From: Crambe crambe
Lineage: Eukaryota > Porifera > Demospongiae > Poecilosclerida > Crambeidae
Length of the DNA: 64,000 nt
Direction: 5' to 3'
Assembly: GCA_963924555.1 (NCBI GenBank)
Contig: CAWUPZ010000001.1
Location: 1 to 64,000 of the forward strand
Every line of letters starts with the position of its first letter. Within the stretch, counting starts at the first letter, position 1. A program made the position numbers and the translations under genes. Shown here one piece after another: positions 12,337 to 24,012 of this stretch. The notes under the pieces were generated by a model, which ran no database searches, was not told the origin of the DNA, and saw only the letters and a list, made by a program, of their open reading frames with translations.

Positions 12337-12530
12337 TTAATTAAGGACACAGTAAAACACACAACAAATTAAAGGACACCATCCCATCAGTGAAGTGAGG
12401 ACCTCTCTGAACTTGATGGATTGACTCCTCAATAGGCTGATAGAGTGGGTAAAGGGTGGGATACAATGTCCAATAGTGGGCCATGAGGTGCTCAGGTCTA
12501 CAAACTCCCCTTCAGCACTATCCATGCTAG
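12337..12530 (-). other. Third exon-like segment downstream of copy 1
   Basis: On the minus strand it follows a pyrimidine-rich acceptor 'CTTTGTCCCTAG' and carries 'CCCTTTACCCACTCTAT' and 'GGTGTCCTTTAA'. Related segments lie at about 31730-31890 (downstream of copy 2) and 29500-29660. A frame is open here but is not kept in the other copies, so coding is doubtful. Confidence 0.35.
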
Positions 12531-12639
12531 GGACAAAGTGAGATGGGACAATATATAGAGGGAGGAGCAATAAGAAGATGTACCAATTATACCTATCAGA
12601 TACTGATGGGGATGGAGAGAGTCAATGCATTGCACATAC

Positions 12640-12763
12640 CTGTTTGACCGATGTGAATGAATTTTGACCAGAGATCTCTCTCCAGCTCCTCCAGCAACTC
12701 CTAATAACCCACAACTTGTTCATCAGGGAGGAAGTTCCCAGGCATTCAGATGGTGCAGGAAAC
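12640..12763 (-). other. Recurrent splice-flanked segment downstream of copy 1
   Basis: The minus-strand acceptor is 'CTCTCCCTTGATAG' and the donor is 'AAACAG|GTATGTG'. It is nearly identical to 51419-51547 downstream of pseudogene copy 3 and related to 31910-32019 downstream of copy 2. Splice edges are better conserved than any reading frame, which points to a non-coding transcript or an untranslated exon. Confidence 0.5.
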
Positions 12764-13438
12764 CTATCAAGGGAGAGAGAACTCAATGGGTCAGTGTTCT
12801 GTCCAGATACATGTTCAGATTTCTTTCCCAACTTCAATCAAGAGTCAGTGACCTAAATGACAGTCACTTGCTTGGCTGGGCTGATGGTGGACACTCTTGC
12901 AGGTATCGAGGTAGTCTCAATAAGTATAACAGAGTGTCTAGAGTACTGGCAGACTATACATCAAATTAATAGGTAAAGGGTGATTCGTGAGGCTAGTACT
13001 GTGTTTCAGGGGAGGCTCCATGAGGGGGGGAACCCCCCTCCCCAACTGTAGTAGCTCTATTAATTATGCTATAATGATAATTCAAAACTAAACTCCTCCA
13101 GAATGCACTAAATTAACCCACTGTGTAATCTCACCCTAGACCCAAGTTGCTCCTTATATGAATGGGTCAGTGTGACATGGAATGCATGATCATCAGAAGT
13201 GTACGTGTTCTTCCCAGATACTCACTCTGTCAAGACAACTTACTCCATTGCACTGGATGATCTAACATAAAGGGCAGGAGTTTCTTGCTCACAGATTGTT
13301 CCTCCAGAACATTTCCCTCTGAATATGCAGTTCGCTGAGATATTCCACGAGCAAGCTGTACTCTTCAAAATAGGGTCTTTTAAAAACAGCTGATGGAAAT
13401 AATGCCCACCATCAATCAGCCCCACCCTTCGAATACAA

Positions 13439-13450
13439 TGCGCATGCGCA
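13439..13450. promoter_or_regulatory. NRF-1-like palindrome just past the copy 1 stop
   Basis: 'TGCGCATGCGCA' is a perfect palindrome matching the known NRF-1 binding consensus. It lies 27 bases beyond the copy 1 stop codon. The equivalent sites are at 32342-32351 (copy 2) and, with one change, 54166-54177 (copy 3). A promoter for a downstream minus-strand transcript is one explanation. Confidence 0.45.
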
Positions 13451-13476
13451 AAAGGGTAACAACCTCAATTATAATT

Positions 13477-13790
13477 CTACAGTTTGGCATTTTTAATAGA
13501 TTTAGCAAGTTGGTCTAATCCAATATCTTCCAGCACAGAAATCAGAGTCTCCCAGGACACAGGTTGTCTCCCACCCCCACTAAACCACTCTTGAAAAATA
13601 TGGCGGTTGATACTTTGAGCATTCGTTTGAAGTTGGAGTTCTAGGGCACTGATATGGGCACCAGTTTCATCCTCAAGAAGTAATGTTCCAAATTCAAAGT
13701 ACTTTGTCCCAATCTCTCGAGCCAAGTTCACTTTAGAGTCTTGTAGGGGGAAACACAGGATGTCCATCATGGTTGGAGGTGGGCAAGACA
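13477..13790 (-). CDS. Copy 1 last exon: C-terminal Death-like domain
   Basis: It codes residues 1219-1322. The acceptor is '...GATTCCACAG'. Motifs include FPLQDSK, an EWFSGGGRQPVSWETLISVL helix pair and GLDQLAKSI, which are typical of the last helices of a Death fold. It is nearly identical to the copy 3 pseudo-exon at 54205-54508 and more divergent from copy 2 (32360-32681). Confidence 0.75.
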
Positions 13791-16700
13791 CTGTGGAATC
13801 AAGACAAGGAACTATTAATGTCAACTAGCTATCACTTCATAGGACAAGCAACTTTCAGAATAGCTAAAGTAGCTGTACTGCTAGACAAGGTTGAACTTAC
13901 CTTCAGATTGTGAAGTATGCATTGCAGGAGCAGTTGGAAGAGATGCATGGTTGGATAGTGATGTAGATGGATGCAGTACTTCTGAATCTGTATATAAAAC
14001 TGTAGTGGTACTAGTTATAACATAAAATGCTAGTATATACACACCTTCATCACAATTTCCACGAATGGAACATTTCTCAGCATTAAGAGCTGCTTCTAAA
14101 TCTGCTGCCAATTTTTCCTGCCGACCATCCTTCAGCAAGTTGTGTAAGCCTCTCCATTTCTCTGAGTAGCGTTTGCAGTGGGGCATTAGGGGAGCATTGG
14201 CTAGCCATTCTCCAACCATATCTCGTAAGCAATCAACATCTGATTCTTGCTTTGCTATGGATTTGATGTGATAAGGTGGGATGCCAACAAGCTCAGCTAT
14301 CTTCCTCCAGTAAGGAGCCAAGTCATCCAGGACTCTGATTTCTCTGTGCTCACCAGTTTCAGGGTCAAAGTATTTGATTAGTTGCAGGTAGTCCATTTTT
14401 GTATCTTCATCCCAAAGTGAATTAGAATTGACTGCTTCATAAATGATTATTAAGATGACATGCAAATCATTAAAATTAATGTAGTGTTATTAATGCACAT
14501 CAAATTAATTTGATATGAATGATTTAAATACTATGGAGTTTAAGCACTAGCTATAATAATATTATAAATTAATGGACAACTAATTTGAAGATTGCAACGA
14601 TTATACTAATGATTATTATACTCACTCTATTACTGCATTGGAACAAGAGTAGCTAGCTTTGAACTGGACCATGAATTATCCAGACATGATGATCATTGTC
14701 CAAAACCCCTCACAATTTAACTCACCTGACTGAAATGTTGGATCAAGTCTTCTGATTTCATCTCTGATATCAGTCATAGGCTGAAAGAAAATAAGAATAA
14801 TTATGCAACATGGTCATGTACATTATGCTATCTAGAAACATTATTATGTGTGTGTTCTTACATACCTTCCCGAACCACACCAAGTGTTGATTCTGCATTT
14901 CTACTGGTTGGGGATTTTTTAGGTTGTGCAGACAGTCCATCATGTGGGGAGAGGTCTCTTTGCTGTCTACCACACAAAGATGGTCCCTTCCAGGGTGAGA
15001 AGGACATTCAAATGCAAGTTGATAGCTGACAGTGAAGGCATAATTCATACGAGAGGTGACTGTCTTTAAAGAAGATTCAATGATCTCTCGAACAGCACCG
15101 CACACTTCATGTGCTTCAGTTTTGGCAGTTGCTTCTCGTGTGATATGAACTTCATAAAAGTGTGGTCGGGAGATGAGAGTGATTGTATCACGATCAGTGC
15201 TGTATCGAAATTGGACTCGGTTCTTCTTTATACCTTCAACGATCAACTTCAGTGAACCATTTCCGACGAGGTTAGCAATGGTGGCAGGAAAGAGACCAAG
15301 GGGTACAAAACCACACTCGTATCGAATCATCAGAGAAGCTGGGAGGACTGAATTTGAGTCATTCTCTTGGAAAATGAGAAGCTCTTCATTTGGAGCATTC
15401 TTAAGAACACAGGGCATAAAGTAGACCACTTTAGAACTCTTAGCATGTGAGTCCTGGGATGGATCGGGTTCAGGCTGCTTGATGATAGCTATGATGTTGA
15501 GGTGCTCCAACAGCTTCACTAGTTGGACCAGTGGTATGTAGTCACCAGAGATGTCAGCAGTAGCTCCTCTGATATCATCCAGAGAGAATTGCCCAGTCTC
15601 TCTGAACTTTTCAGAAGCTGCTTTTTCCACTTTACCAAACCTGAATGTGTTGATGATCAGATTGGACACACTGTCATAAACGATCTGTACGTCAGAGATA
15701 ATGGTGTCCTGGAGCTCAGTTAGGTTGGGGAAGTACATCAGGGTCCCAGCACGATGGTGGAGAAACCACAAAGCTGCTTCTGTTTCCTCTGTTGACATAT
15801 TTAGCTTCTGTGCCCAGTCAAGGCAATTTTCAATACTGACTGCCCTCTTTTCTTGCTTACGGAGATAGAGACTCAGCACAAACCATGCTGCAGGAATTTT
15901 GATCTTCCTGTAGTGCTTCTGCATGTGCTTTTCGAAGAATTTCCGAAGAGTATCGACTTCCTCTCCCCCTCCACTTTTGTTATCAATAGCAAGGATGAGA
16001 CGATTTTCCGATGAAAATTGGACAAGACCTTCCCTGTAGAAATCAGTAGCTCGAATTCTCTCTTGAAGTTCGGCATCAAATTTTGTGATATGTTCTTCAC
16101 TCACTAAATCCTTGTGAGTGGCAACGATAAAGGCTTTAGATTGTGGAGAAGCCATGAGATCAGGAAAAAGTTGATTACCTTCCTCTTTTCTTTCAGATTC
16201 GGAATTAGCAAGGCAAGCAATGGCAGAGAGAGCTTGGAACATCACCTCCACTACAGTGTATGTAGACTCTACTGGTGTGGTGGATTCACCTGATGGACTT
16301 AGGTAAGATACAGTGTAGCTGCTCTGGAGCTCTTGAGTCAGCTTGCAAAAGAGAAGATAAAGGGCAGGACCGATCACGAGTGCTGGAAGCATGTCCATGA
16401 ACTCGGGCTGGCCACCTGTGTCTGACATATTCAGGAGAGCTGTATTCTCCAAAAGAAACTTGACTTCCTCCCAATTTGTGGTAACAGCCTCTTGGAAAAA
16501 TTCAAATATTTCATTATCGGTCATCTCTAAATTGAGACTCCTTTCTTCAGAATGTGTGACACCTTGATCCTTTTCTTGCTTCGTGACTTTGACTTTACTT
16601 CTTCTTCTGATTCCAAAATGTTTACGGAAAAAATGAACCACATTTCTTTTGATGGACTTAAGAAATCTGGAAGCAATTGAATGATACTTACCACTGGAAT

Positions 16701-19524
16701 GCTGTGCCGGAGGTCGAAAAGGTGGAGTAACAGTCACCTCTTGATTATTTGCTCTATCAAAGAATTGGAGGAACATGCGTGCCTCATCTGTGTGGTCTTT
16801 GAGTACAGACCACTCTGATGGTGTCACCACAGCTGTGGTGTGAGAAATATTTCGAATAACAATACTGTGTCCTTTTTCGACTGTGCCTGTGCTTATCTGC
16901 TCAGATTCTCCAGCTGAATCGATATCTACAATTTCTCCTGTCAGGCGGCGACGTGCTGTCGTCTTTCCTAAACGAGGTGGACCGACAAAGAGCATATTGA
17001 GGAATAACATATCGAGAGAAACACGTTTAGCAAGGATTCGATCGTAGGCAGCAAGGTACTGACTACCTGAATAAATCATAAAGAATAGCTAAGTATTAAT
17101 TTGTTATGGTGGTGGTTATACCCTATCTCTCTGTGTGTGAACCATTTCCTATCAACTGATTTGTGTGTAGAACACATATCGAAGTGTGCTTTGCCTCGGC
17201 AACAGAGTGACTATAGGCACAGCGCTATCTATCTTATTATATAGTTGCATGTGGATTGATGCACAATGAGCACATAAATGCATAGCTACGCACTATCTAA
17301 CTAGCTAGGTAGGTAGAAGCACAAACTCAAGCTCACAGTCACTAAGCAGTAGCTAACTCTACACTGAAAAATAAGTGAATATGATTTTATGTTATAGCTA
17401 ATGCCTTTTTACAACAATTTCTGTAAGGCAAACCCATAATATAAAAATCTTGGAGAACGGACTAAACGATGAAGTGCCAAGGAGAGAGCCATGATGAATC
17501 TCAGAACTATAAGACTTCAAAGGAGGCAATCAGCCAGAGAATCCAGAACAGCAAGATCACAATGTCATACTTCAAGCTATGTGTAAGAATGATATTCAAG
17601 ATCACCAATGAGCAGGAGGTAGCTAGCAGTGTCCATACTACAGAGTCCACTTTCTCATTTTGATCATCAGTGCCTGCACATAATAATACGTATACTGCTT
17701 GGAGAACTGCACAGATAGCTAAATAATAGCTAGCAGCTAGCTAATGCATAAAGCTTGTCATGAGCAAGACTTATATCACTAAAGGTACTTTAGCTAGCTA
17801 TGAGTTTTTATTCAGGAGAGAGGTATGACAGTAACTTCACAACAGCAAGCCAGCTCACAAAACAGTGAAGCAAGGAAGTGGAGTGTCGCAACCACTTCAC
17901 ATGATGCAACACACCCAGTGCTGCGAAAGTGTGTTGGGGATGACTAACATGCATTCCATGATTAATTTGTGATTCACACTCAGTGTAACGATTGATAGTG
18001 CTACTATAACACTCTTGTGTTTGGACACAGCTTGGACCCTTTTGTGGGCTGCCCTTTTAAAACCCCCCGCCCCCCAAACAAATTTTTTTAGCAGAGAATT
18101 TTAAACCACCAAGAATATGGTATGGAGACAGCTAGCTAATGGGATGCTTAATTGTTTTGAGGAAATGACATTAGCTATATATGTTTACTGACCCTTTCCT
18201 GGGACTAATAAGAATCCTCACCTTCTAAAGATGCTTTGAATACCTTGTAGCTATTCATTTCTAAATTCACTCCACCTATCACTACCAGTTCTCCTGTTGA
18301 GATGATAGTGGAGGCAGTTAAAGAAACTTCAATAGGCAAGTCCCCCACATGCAGCCAGGATTGACTGAGGGGGGAGTAGGCATGAATCTTAGAGGAAGAG
18401 AAGGAAGAAGAGGAATGGAAGAATCCTCCTACAGACACAAGGTGATGAAGAAATGTTACACAACTTGAGTAGCAGAGAGGGACTTGAGAAGTTTTCCATA
18501 AAGTATCAGTGGATCGTAAGGATGACAGGAAAGAGTCTAATTTGCAGTAAAATACAAAGTTGCCCTGTTTATAGCCTCCCATCAAGTACAAGACCTCATC
18601 ACAGATAGTGCACTTTATGGAAGAACATTGAAGAGGTAGAGGTTGCATAATCGACCACTCCCCTTGCACAAACACCTCAACTGTATTCAGTAAAATTTCT
18701 TCTGAATTCACAGGCTCTTCCACACCACCTATAACGATTATACACTCGTTCTGACTCTGCATAGTTTGAATATTGATGGCTGATGAAGAGTGGCGTGATG
18801 TTTTCATTGGCGGTAGAGACAACTGCCATTCAATTTGTTCTGCTCCAGTAACCCACACCTTGTCGGTACTGGTACTGTACTTATCATCACGTTCCACTCC
18901 ACCAATCAGCACCAGGTGGGAATGGTAGGTGGTGAGTGCATAGAATTTGGAGGGTGTTTTGAAAGCACTCCAAGACATCAGATCAGTAGAAACAAATAAC
19001 TTGTAAGGATCTTGCGATGATGTGGCACCTCCTCCCACATAAATCTTGCCATGCAGTGATACACACTGAGCATTATACATATTCACTGGAAGTTCACAGC
19101 ATTCCTTCCAGTGAAGGTTTTTTAGAAAATGGACCTGCAGAAATAGCTATTAGAATTATATATAACTAGGTGGGAAGCTAGGCTATGGACACTCTCATAG
19201 AGATTAAGAAGATTTTTGGGAGGAACCAAATGAAAGTGTGTGCTGCACACTATAAACACACACTAAAAACAGTGTGGTTGACCTGGAATACTTTTGGGTC
19301 TACATTGAGATAGAAATAATTATACTAGGGTCTAGACTCAAATTCGCTAGCCTGTCTCCCTGTCAGTTCTATCTACTGGGGAAAGACAAAGTTGTTCTGC
19401 ACTATAAAAAATGAAAGTGTTTACTGCACTCCATGATTTACAAAACTTTACAACCAGAGGGAAATTGAGAACTCAGATCTACTGACTGGTATCTTTACTA
19501 GTATAATAAGATTACCTTGTCCAT
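13477..19524 (-). CDS. Kelch - Roc-like GTPase - Death - Death protein, copy 1
   Basis: I read this as one seven-exon minus-strand gene coding for 1,322 residues. Exons: 19516-19524 (ATGGACAAG), 18222-19134, 14866-17066, 14726-14780, 14045-14434, 13901-13987 and 13477-13790 (stop TAG). All introns are GT-AG, the phases match and the summed length is a multiple of three. Domains: Kelch propeller 4-307, GTPase region 309-1041, short linker 1042-1059, Death domain 1060-1189, Ser/Thr linker 1190-1218, Death-like domain 1219-1322. There is no signal peptide or membrane segment, so it is probably cytosolic. A Death-fold adaptor or sensor role is inferred from the domains. The tiny first exon is chosen because copy 2 has a matching exon with conserved flanks. 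Copy 1 lacks the extra Death-fold exon of copy 2. Confidence 0.75.
14045..14434 (-). CDS. Copy 1 Death domain exon
   Basis: Residues about 1060-1189 read LWDEDTK, then LAPYWRKIAELVG, CLRDMVGEWL, SEKWRGLHNLL and KLAADLEAAL, the standard helix pattern of a Death domain. The donor is GAAG|GTGTGT. The acceptor is a tandem AAG/CAG (NAGNAG), so one residue may be optional (exon start 14434 or 14431). Copy 2 has a single CAG at this point. Confidence 0.8.
14726..14780 (-). CDS. Copy 1 55-base linker exon
   Basis: Acceptor 'TTTTCTTTCAG' and donor 'CAG|GTGAGT'. It codes PMTDIRDEIRRLDPTFQS, phase 0 to phase 1. Matching exons are at 33575-33626 in copy 2 (52 bases) and 61435-61489 in copy 3. Confidence 0.75.
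14866..17066 (-). CDS. Copy 1 Roc-like GTPase exon
   Basis: One 2.2-kb exon codes about 734 residues. A P-loop GPPRLGKTT lies near residue 336, a switch II motif DTGGQPEF near 523 and a THKD motif, in the place of NKxD, near 624. These are features of Roc-type GTPases of large multidomain proteins. The spacer between P-loop and DTGGQ is about 185 residues, much longer than in Ras folds. It holds a basic patch (HFFRKHFGIRRR) and an acidic run. After THKD come helical and winged-helix-like segments such as QLVKLLEHLNIIA, which may be COR-like. The exon starts after a 'TTTATTCAG' acceptor and ends GGGAAG|GTATG. Confidence 0.8.
17067..18221. other. Copy 1 intron between Kelch and GTPase exons
   Basis: This 1.15-kb intron joins Kelch and GTPase directly in phase 1. 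I searched it by eye for a remnant of the Death-fold exon that copy 2 has here and found none. It contains short AT-rich and AGCTAGCTA-type sequence only. Confidence 0.6.
18222..19134 (-). CDS. Copy 1 Kelch propeller exon
   Basis: It codes residues 4-307. At least six Kelch motifs with double glycines are visible: KIYVGGGA, LVLIGGVE, CIIVIGGVEE, LYLMGGYK, LVSVGGFF and LVVIGGVN, enough for one six-bladed beta-propeller. The acceptor is 'TTTCTGCAG' and the donor is GAAG|GTGAGG. An in-frame stop just past the donor, at 18205, is intronic in this model. The blade pattern (CCELPV, MYNAQCVSLHGKIYVGGG, LPPM) recalls a Kelch family abundant in Amphimedon. Confidence 0.85.
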
Positions 19525-19920
19525 ATCTCCCTCCAGAGTCAATTCAACTAGCTAGTCACACTGAATATTAGACAGTTCTAGTGATCTATTCTCGCGAGCC
19601 AGCAAGTAGCTGGCACGCTACAGAGGACCACACTGGCCCGCACTGATTCCTGAACGGAATGTCCTGCAGATTTATTCAATGCACTTAGCAGCCCCGCCCA
19701 TTTCCCCTTGTTTTGGTACGAGGAATTGACAATGTCATTTTTGTGGTTAAATGTTATTAAGCTCCAACCTAATGATAAGACAACAACAAAAATACAAATG
19801 GTCAACACAACCAACTGCATGATAGTTAATAATAGTTGTGATATGCATGCATATGCCACTGCACTAGTCCCAAATGTCTGACATCATCCAGGTCACCCAC
19901 TGAACCAGCTCTCCACAGGA
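19525..19920 (-). promoter_or_regulatory. Conserved 5' region of copy 1
   Basis: Upstream of the ATG the sequence is shared with the region upstream of copy 2 (44013-44430), including 'GCCAGCTACTTGCTGGCTC', 'TAGATCACTAGAACT' and 'CTGCTAAGTGCATTG'. It probably includes the 5' UTR and core promoter. An open minus-strand frame (19578-19859) exists here but is not kept in copy 2, so I do not call it a gene. Confidence 0.5.
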
Positions 19921-22900
19921 AATCCTACATAAACACAAGAAAGTCATCATGTGTACATCTGCACATGATTATTGTGGCTGTCAGATTGCTAAGGGGCAAA
20001 TGAAGAAATTGGTCCACTGTCTTGCAATTAAGCCCTCAATTGCATGGACTTGAGATGATTTCGTTAAGATATAACCACTTTGCTAAACACAAGAAAGAGA
20101 ATTATTACTTTAAATCTCAATAAAGAATGGCAATAATGCAATGGTAGAGTCTAACAGTTCTGGTATAGGTCAACTAGCTGAATGCTAGCCATGCAAGGAC
20201 CTCAGTCCTGGAATTATAGACATGACACCCAGGCAGTAACTTGTTAATATGTAGCTACAGTTACTATTATCGAACATCACTCAGAGTACCACACAAGGAT
20301 ATTGGTTTCCCTTCACACAGATTACCTAGAAGGCCGTGCTTCCAGTAAAACATACCAAGATCTGTAGAAGTCCCAACAGTCCATGATTGGTAAAATGTCT
20401 GGACTATCTCAGGGACTCATTTTAAGTCTTAAAAAACACCCAATCTCTCATATTATTCTTAATTATGGTATAATACATACATAAAGAGGGATCTGATTCT
20501 GATCGTTCAAATCTGGGAGCTATGACTAGCTTGAAGCCATTTTCATCCAATTAGCACCATGGGTGAGCATATACCAATGCGAATTGTGCAATATTATGCT
20601 CCAGGAAGTGATTATGCCCACAAAATGCCTATTATGTTAAAGAATATGCTGTGACCATATTCCCACTCAAAGTACACGGACACTACCACATGATGTAATA
20701 CATCCATATAAGGCAATGCAATACCCACAACTACATGTTTGTTTATCAACAGTGATACTTCACTTTCGATAATCTATTATGCCAGCATTATGCTTCCTGC
20801 TTTGATTCCCAAAACTATGCTGGCAGAATGTGTCAGTCCCTATTGTTCACTATAGGCATGTCTGCTAAATGAGGGAAGGTGGTGCTCCATCTGGGAAGAG
20901 GGGAAGGGAAGGGGAAGGGATTGAGGACCTGAGTGCTAGACAATGATACTAGTAGCGATAACATGACATGTTTGTTTATCAAAAGTGAGGGCAAACATGA
21001 GAAAAATACACGTCTTTTTTTCTAGAGATAAAACTATGAGGCTACTTATCATCCATGCCTGAGGATTTCATCCATCTAGATGTTCTATCAACTTCCTTGT
21101 CAGGACACCTTTTTAGGACAAAATTGCCATGGCATTCACTTGATCCCTTGACCATTCATTATAACAGCTATACCTCTCTAAATTCTTAACCTCAAATTTT
21201 CAGCTCATAGAGTGAGTGATCAGGTCTGGTGGTGAAATAAGAGTAAGTCAGAGCAGATGTAACAAATGATGAAGGGATCAAGTGAATGCAAATAGCATAA
21301 ATAGAGATCAACAACTCTTATGAGAGAGAGTCTGCAAGGGTTGAAAGGTTAGAGTGCTCTCTACCAAATGGATTCTCTCCAACATGTTAGATGAAGAAGC
21401 AGGCATAACAAAATGTGATACCATTACTGACACACCTACCGTGAATACACTGACAGATCAGATACACTTGCCATGAAAACACTGTCATGATTACACTCAC
21501 AACATTCATCACCAGCATAGTTTTGGGTCTATCAGCATAATGCTGGCATGATAGGCTACTGAAAGTGAACTCCATGGTTGATCTTGAATGTATTTATCAT
21601 GTGTGCCTACACTAGCTAGCCGAGCTAGACCGAACTTAAAGTGAGATTGCAAATAGCTAGTCAGTAAAAAAATTATACAGCTGTAATTAAAGAATAGGAA
21701 GCGAAAAAGCATGATGTGCTAGTCCCTCCCTATTCATCACCCACTACAACTGACAGTTCCACCCACTTTAAGGTTACCATGGCAAATAACAATGAATTCA
21801 TCATCACAAAAACATTCATGCATTGATACTGTTAAATGTTTTATCTGATCTCTTATGACACTCTGACTGAAAAAAATAAACTCCCCTTGATGCAAGCCTG
21901 AGAGAACCTGACGGTTGGTAGCATAAGGAGACAAAGTCCAAAAGGTACAGAGGGTCTCAGGGAGGTGGAGGGATCTTCACATCACTATCCACCATTATGA
22001 ATGTACTGGACTTTGTTTAGCATCGGGTGGAGGGACAAATGTGGAATGTCAGAATCACATCCACTGGAAATGAAATGGGGGAGGGTTGTGAAGAATGGCT
22101 TTCAGGTGCATCAGTAGCCTCATCACTGAGGGATTCTGGACATGTACAGCTTCATCATGATGTAATACATCAATAATGCAATTCCCACAACTACAGGTTT
22201 GTCTATCAACAGTGAGGATATGGGCCTGGGTACAAGGCTACAGGCATGTCTGCTGAAACAATTGGAGGGTCTGGGAAGAGGTGAGGGAAGGGGAAGGGGT
22301 TGAATACCTGAGTGCTTCTAAATTATATAGACCCCATTAATGGACGTGTCTGGACTATAAACACAAGGACACTAGTGGTCACAACATGACATGTTTGTTT
22401 ATCATAATTATTTTCTGTTTTTGTAGATGTGGCTTCCCACACCCCTTTCTGGCATCTGCACTGAACATGATTGGAAACAAATTACCTGTCTATTTCTTCA
22501 ATAGATCATTAGTATGCCAAAAGGATCTTGTTCTGAGCACAGGGTACTCAACACATTAAACCATTGATGGTTTTATCATCCATGCCAGAGGATTTCATGC
22601 ATCTAGAACCACATTCTCCTTATCCTCTCAAAATTTTAGCTCATAGAGTGAGTGATCAGCTCTTTGCTGGTGGTGAAATTGAGAAAGTTAGAGCAAATAA
22701 TGAAGGGATCCACTGAAGGGTGTCTGAATTTACTGGACTGACTTAAACTTGACCACAAAATCATTTCTTTGTGACATCATATAGTCACTTAGAATACTGG
22801 AAGTTAACTAAGTTACACTAGTAATTTTGTTTAACACTAGAAGTGATAGTCTTGTACATGCCACAGACCCTGGTACATGCGAGATTATAGAAGAGATAAA

Positions 22901-22978
22901 CGTCTATACTAAGGGGTTACTAGCTAGTTAATTGCAGTAATTGCTTCAGCTACACTAGTAATTTGTCTACCACTAGAA

Positions 22979-23031
22979 TAGCCTCATTCCCAGGCCTATT
23001 TTAAAAAAATAGGCCTGGGAACGAGGCTACC
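22979..23031. repeat. Short palindrome inside the foldback element
   Basis: 'TAGCCTCATTCCCAGGCCTA' is followed, after an A-rich loop, by its inverse ending 'GAACGAGGCTA'. It may be a tiny MITE or a local inversion product. Confidence 0.8.
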
Positions 23032-23632
23032 ACTAGAAGTGTGCACACCTCTGGATGACACTTGTTATCTTGCACAAAAAATGGAGCTAGATAAAGGAAA
23101 TTTTAGTCACTCCCTCCATTCCACTTCCTTCCAGTCACCAGTGGCTGATGTATAGGGGAACTTCACAACTTCAAATGAATGATCTTACTAAGTTGTGCAT
23201 GCTCAAAGTCAATATTCAGACAACATGCATTGGTCCATAGAATCTACTAGATGAGATATGTTTGCTGCTTGTAGCTAAGAGCTAGCCAAATTTGCTACTA
23301 GTTGGACGGCGTCAGGACTCCCTAGGGACACAACTCCCTTCATCCATGGCCATAGGATAGGCTACATTATAAGAATTGGTCCCTTTCGAATATGCTAAAT
23401 CTACCCCTCATGATCTGGTTGTCTGACTGGGCCTTACCATTTTTTGTGCAAGACAAACAAGTGTCACTCAGAGGTATGAAAGATGATATGCATAAATTAC
23501 TAGTGACAATTACTAATTACTAGATAGAGATTAGCTAGTAGTAATTAGTTTCCCACAGCTAGTGCTTTGATGTGTTAAAATTTCTATAGTCTCACATGTA
23601 CCAGGGTCTGGTGTTAAACAAATATACTGGAT

Positions 23633-24012
23633 TTCAGCTGAGTTGTCCATAGACTTCAGAAATAGGAGTGTCTTAGTTGTTTACATAATGTTATTGTGAT
23701 AAACCACCATTGTGGTTTTGGTTACAGGTCAAAGTACAATTTGGCTCCAAGTAGCTTTTTAGCCATGGCTAAACTTTAACTACTTCCATCAACACAGACC
23801 TCCATCTAAGGTCTTCAGAGTAGGCTCTGGGCATCTCTAACTCCTAAAAAATAGCTACCAAGTTCAGAAATTTGAATTCTAAGCATGCTCAGTTGCAGTG
23901 GTGTATGTTTGTGTCTGAATGACCCTCAAACAGTCAGTTGTGGTTAAGTATGTAAACTGCTAAGACACTCCTATATCTGAAATCTATGGACAACTCAGCT
24001 GAAATCCACTGT
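23633..24012. mobile_element. MITE nested in the foldback element
   Basis: Inverted ends of about 55 bp ('TGGATTTCAGCTGAGTTGTC' and its inverse at about 23993-24012) enclose 380 bp. The match continues through 'AGGAGTGTCTTAG'. No frame is present. Confidence 0.7.

Noticed and set aside
12664-12969. 101-codon + strand frame downstream of copy 1
   Set aside because: It is antisense to the splice-flanked segment and not conserved in frame at 31.9 kb.
18205-18221. Stop codon ending the copy 1 Kelch frame as the gene's end
   Set aside because: A consensus donor GAAG|GTGAGG lies just before it and joins in phase to the GTPase exon. The same holds in copy 2 at 39674.
19578-19859. 93-codon minus-strand frame with a hydrophobic start, upstream of copy 1
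   Set aside because: It overlaps the conserved 5' region of the gene, and the frame is not kept in the matching region of copy 2 (44040-44340).
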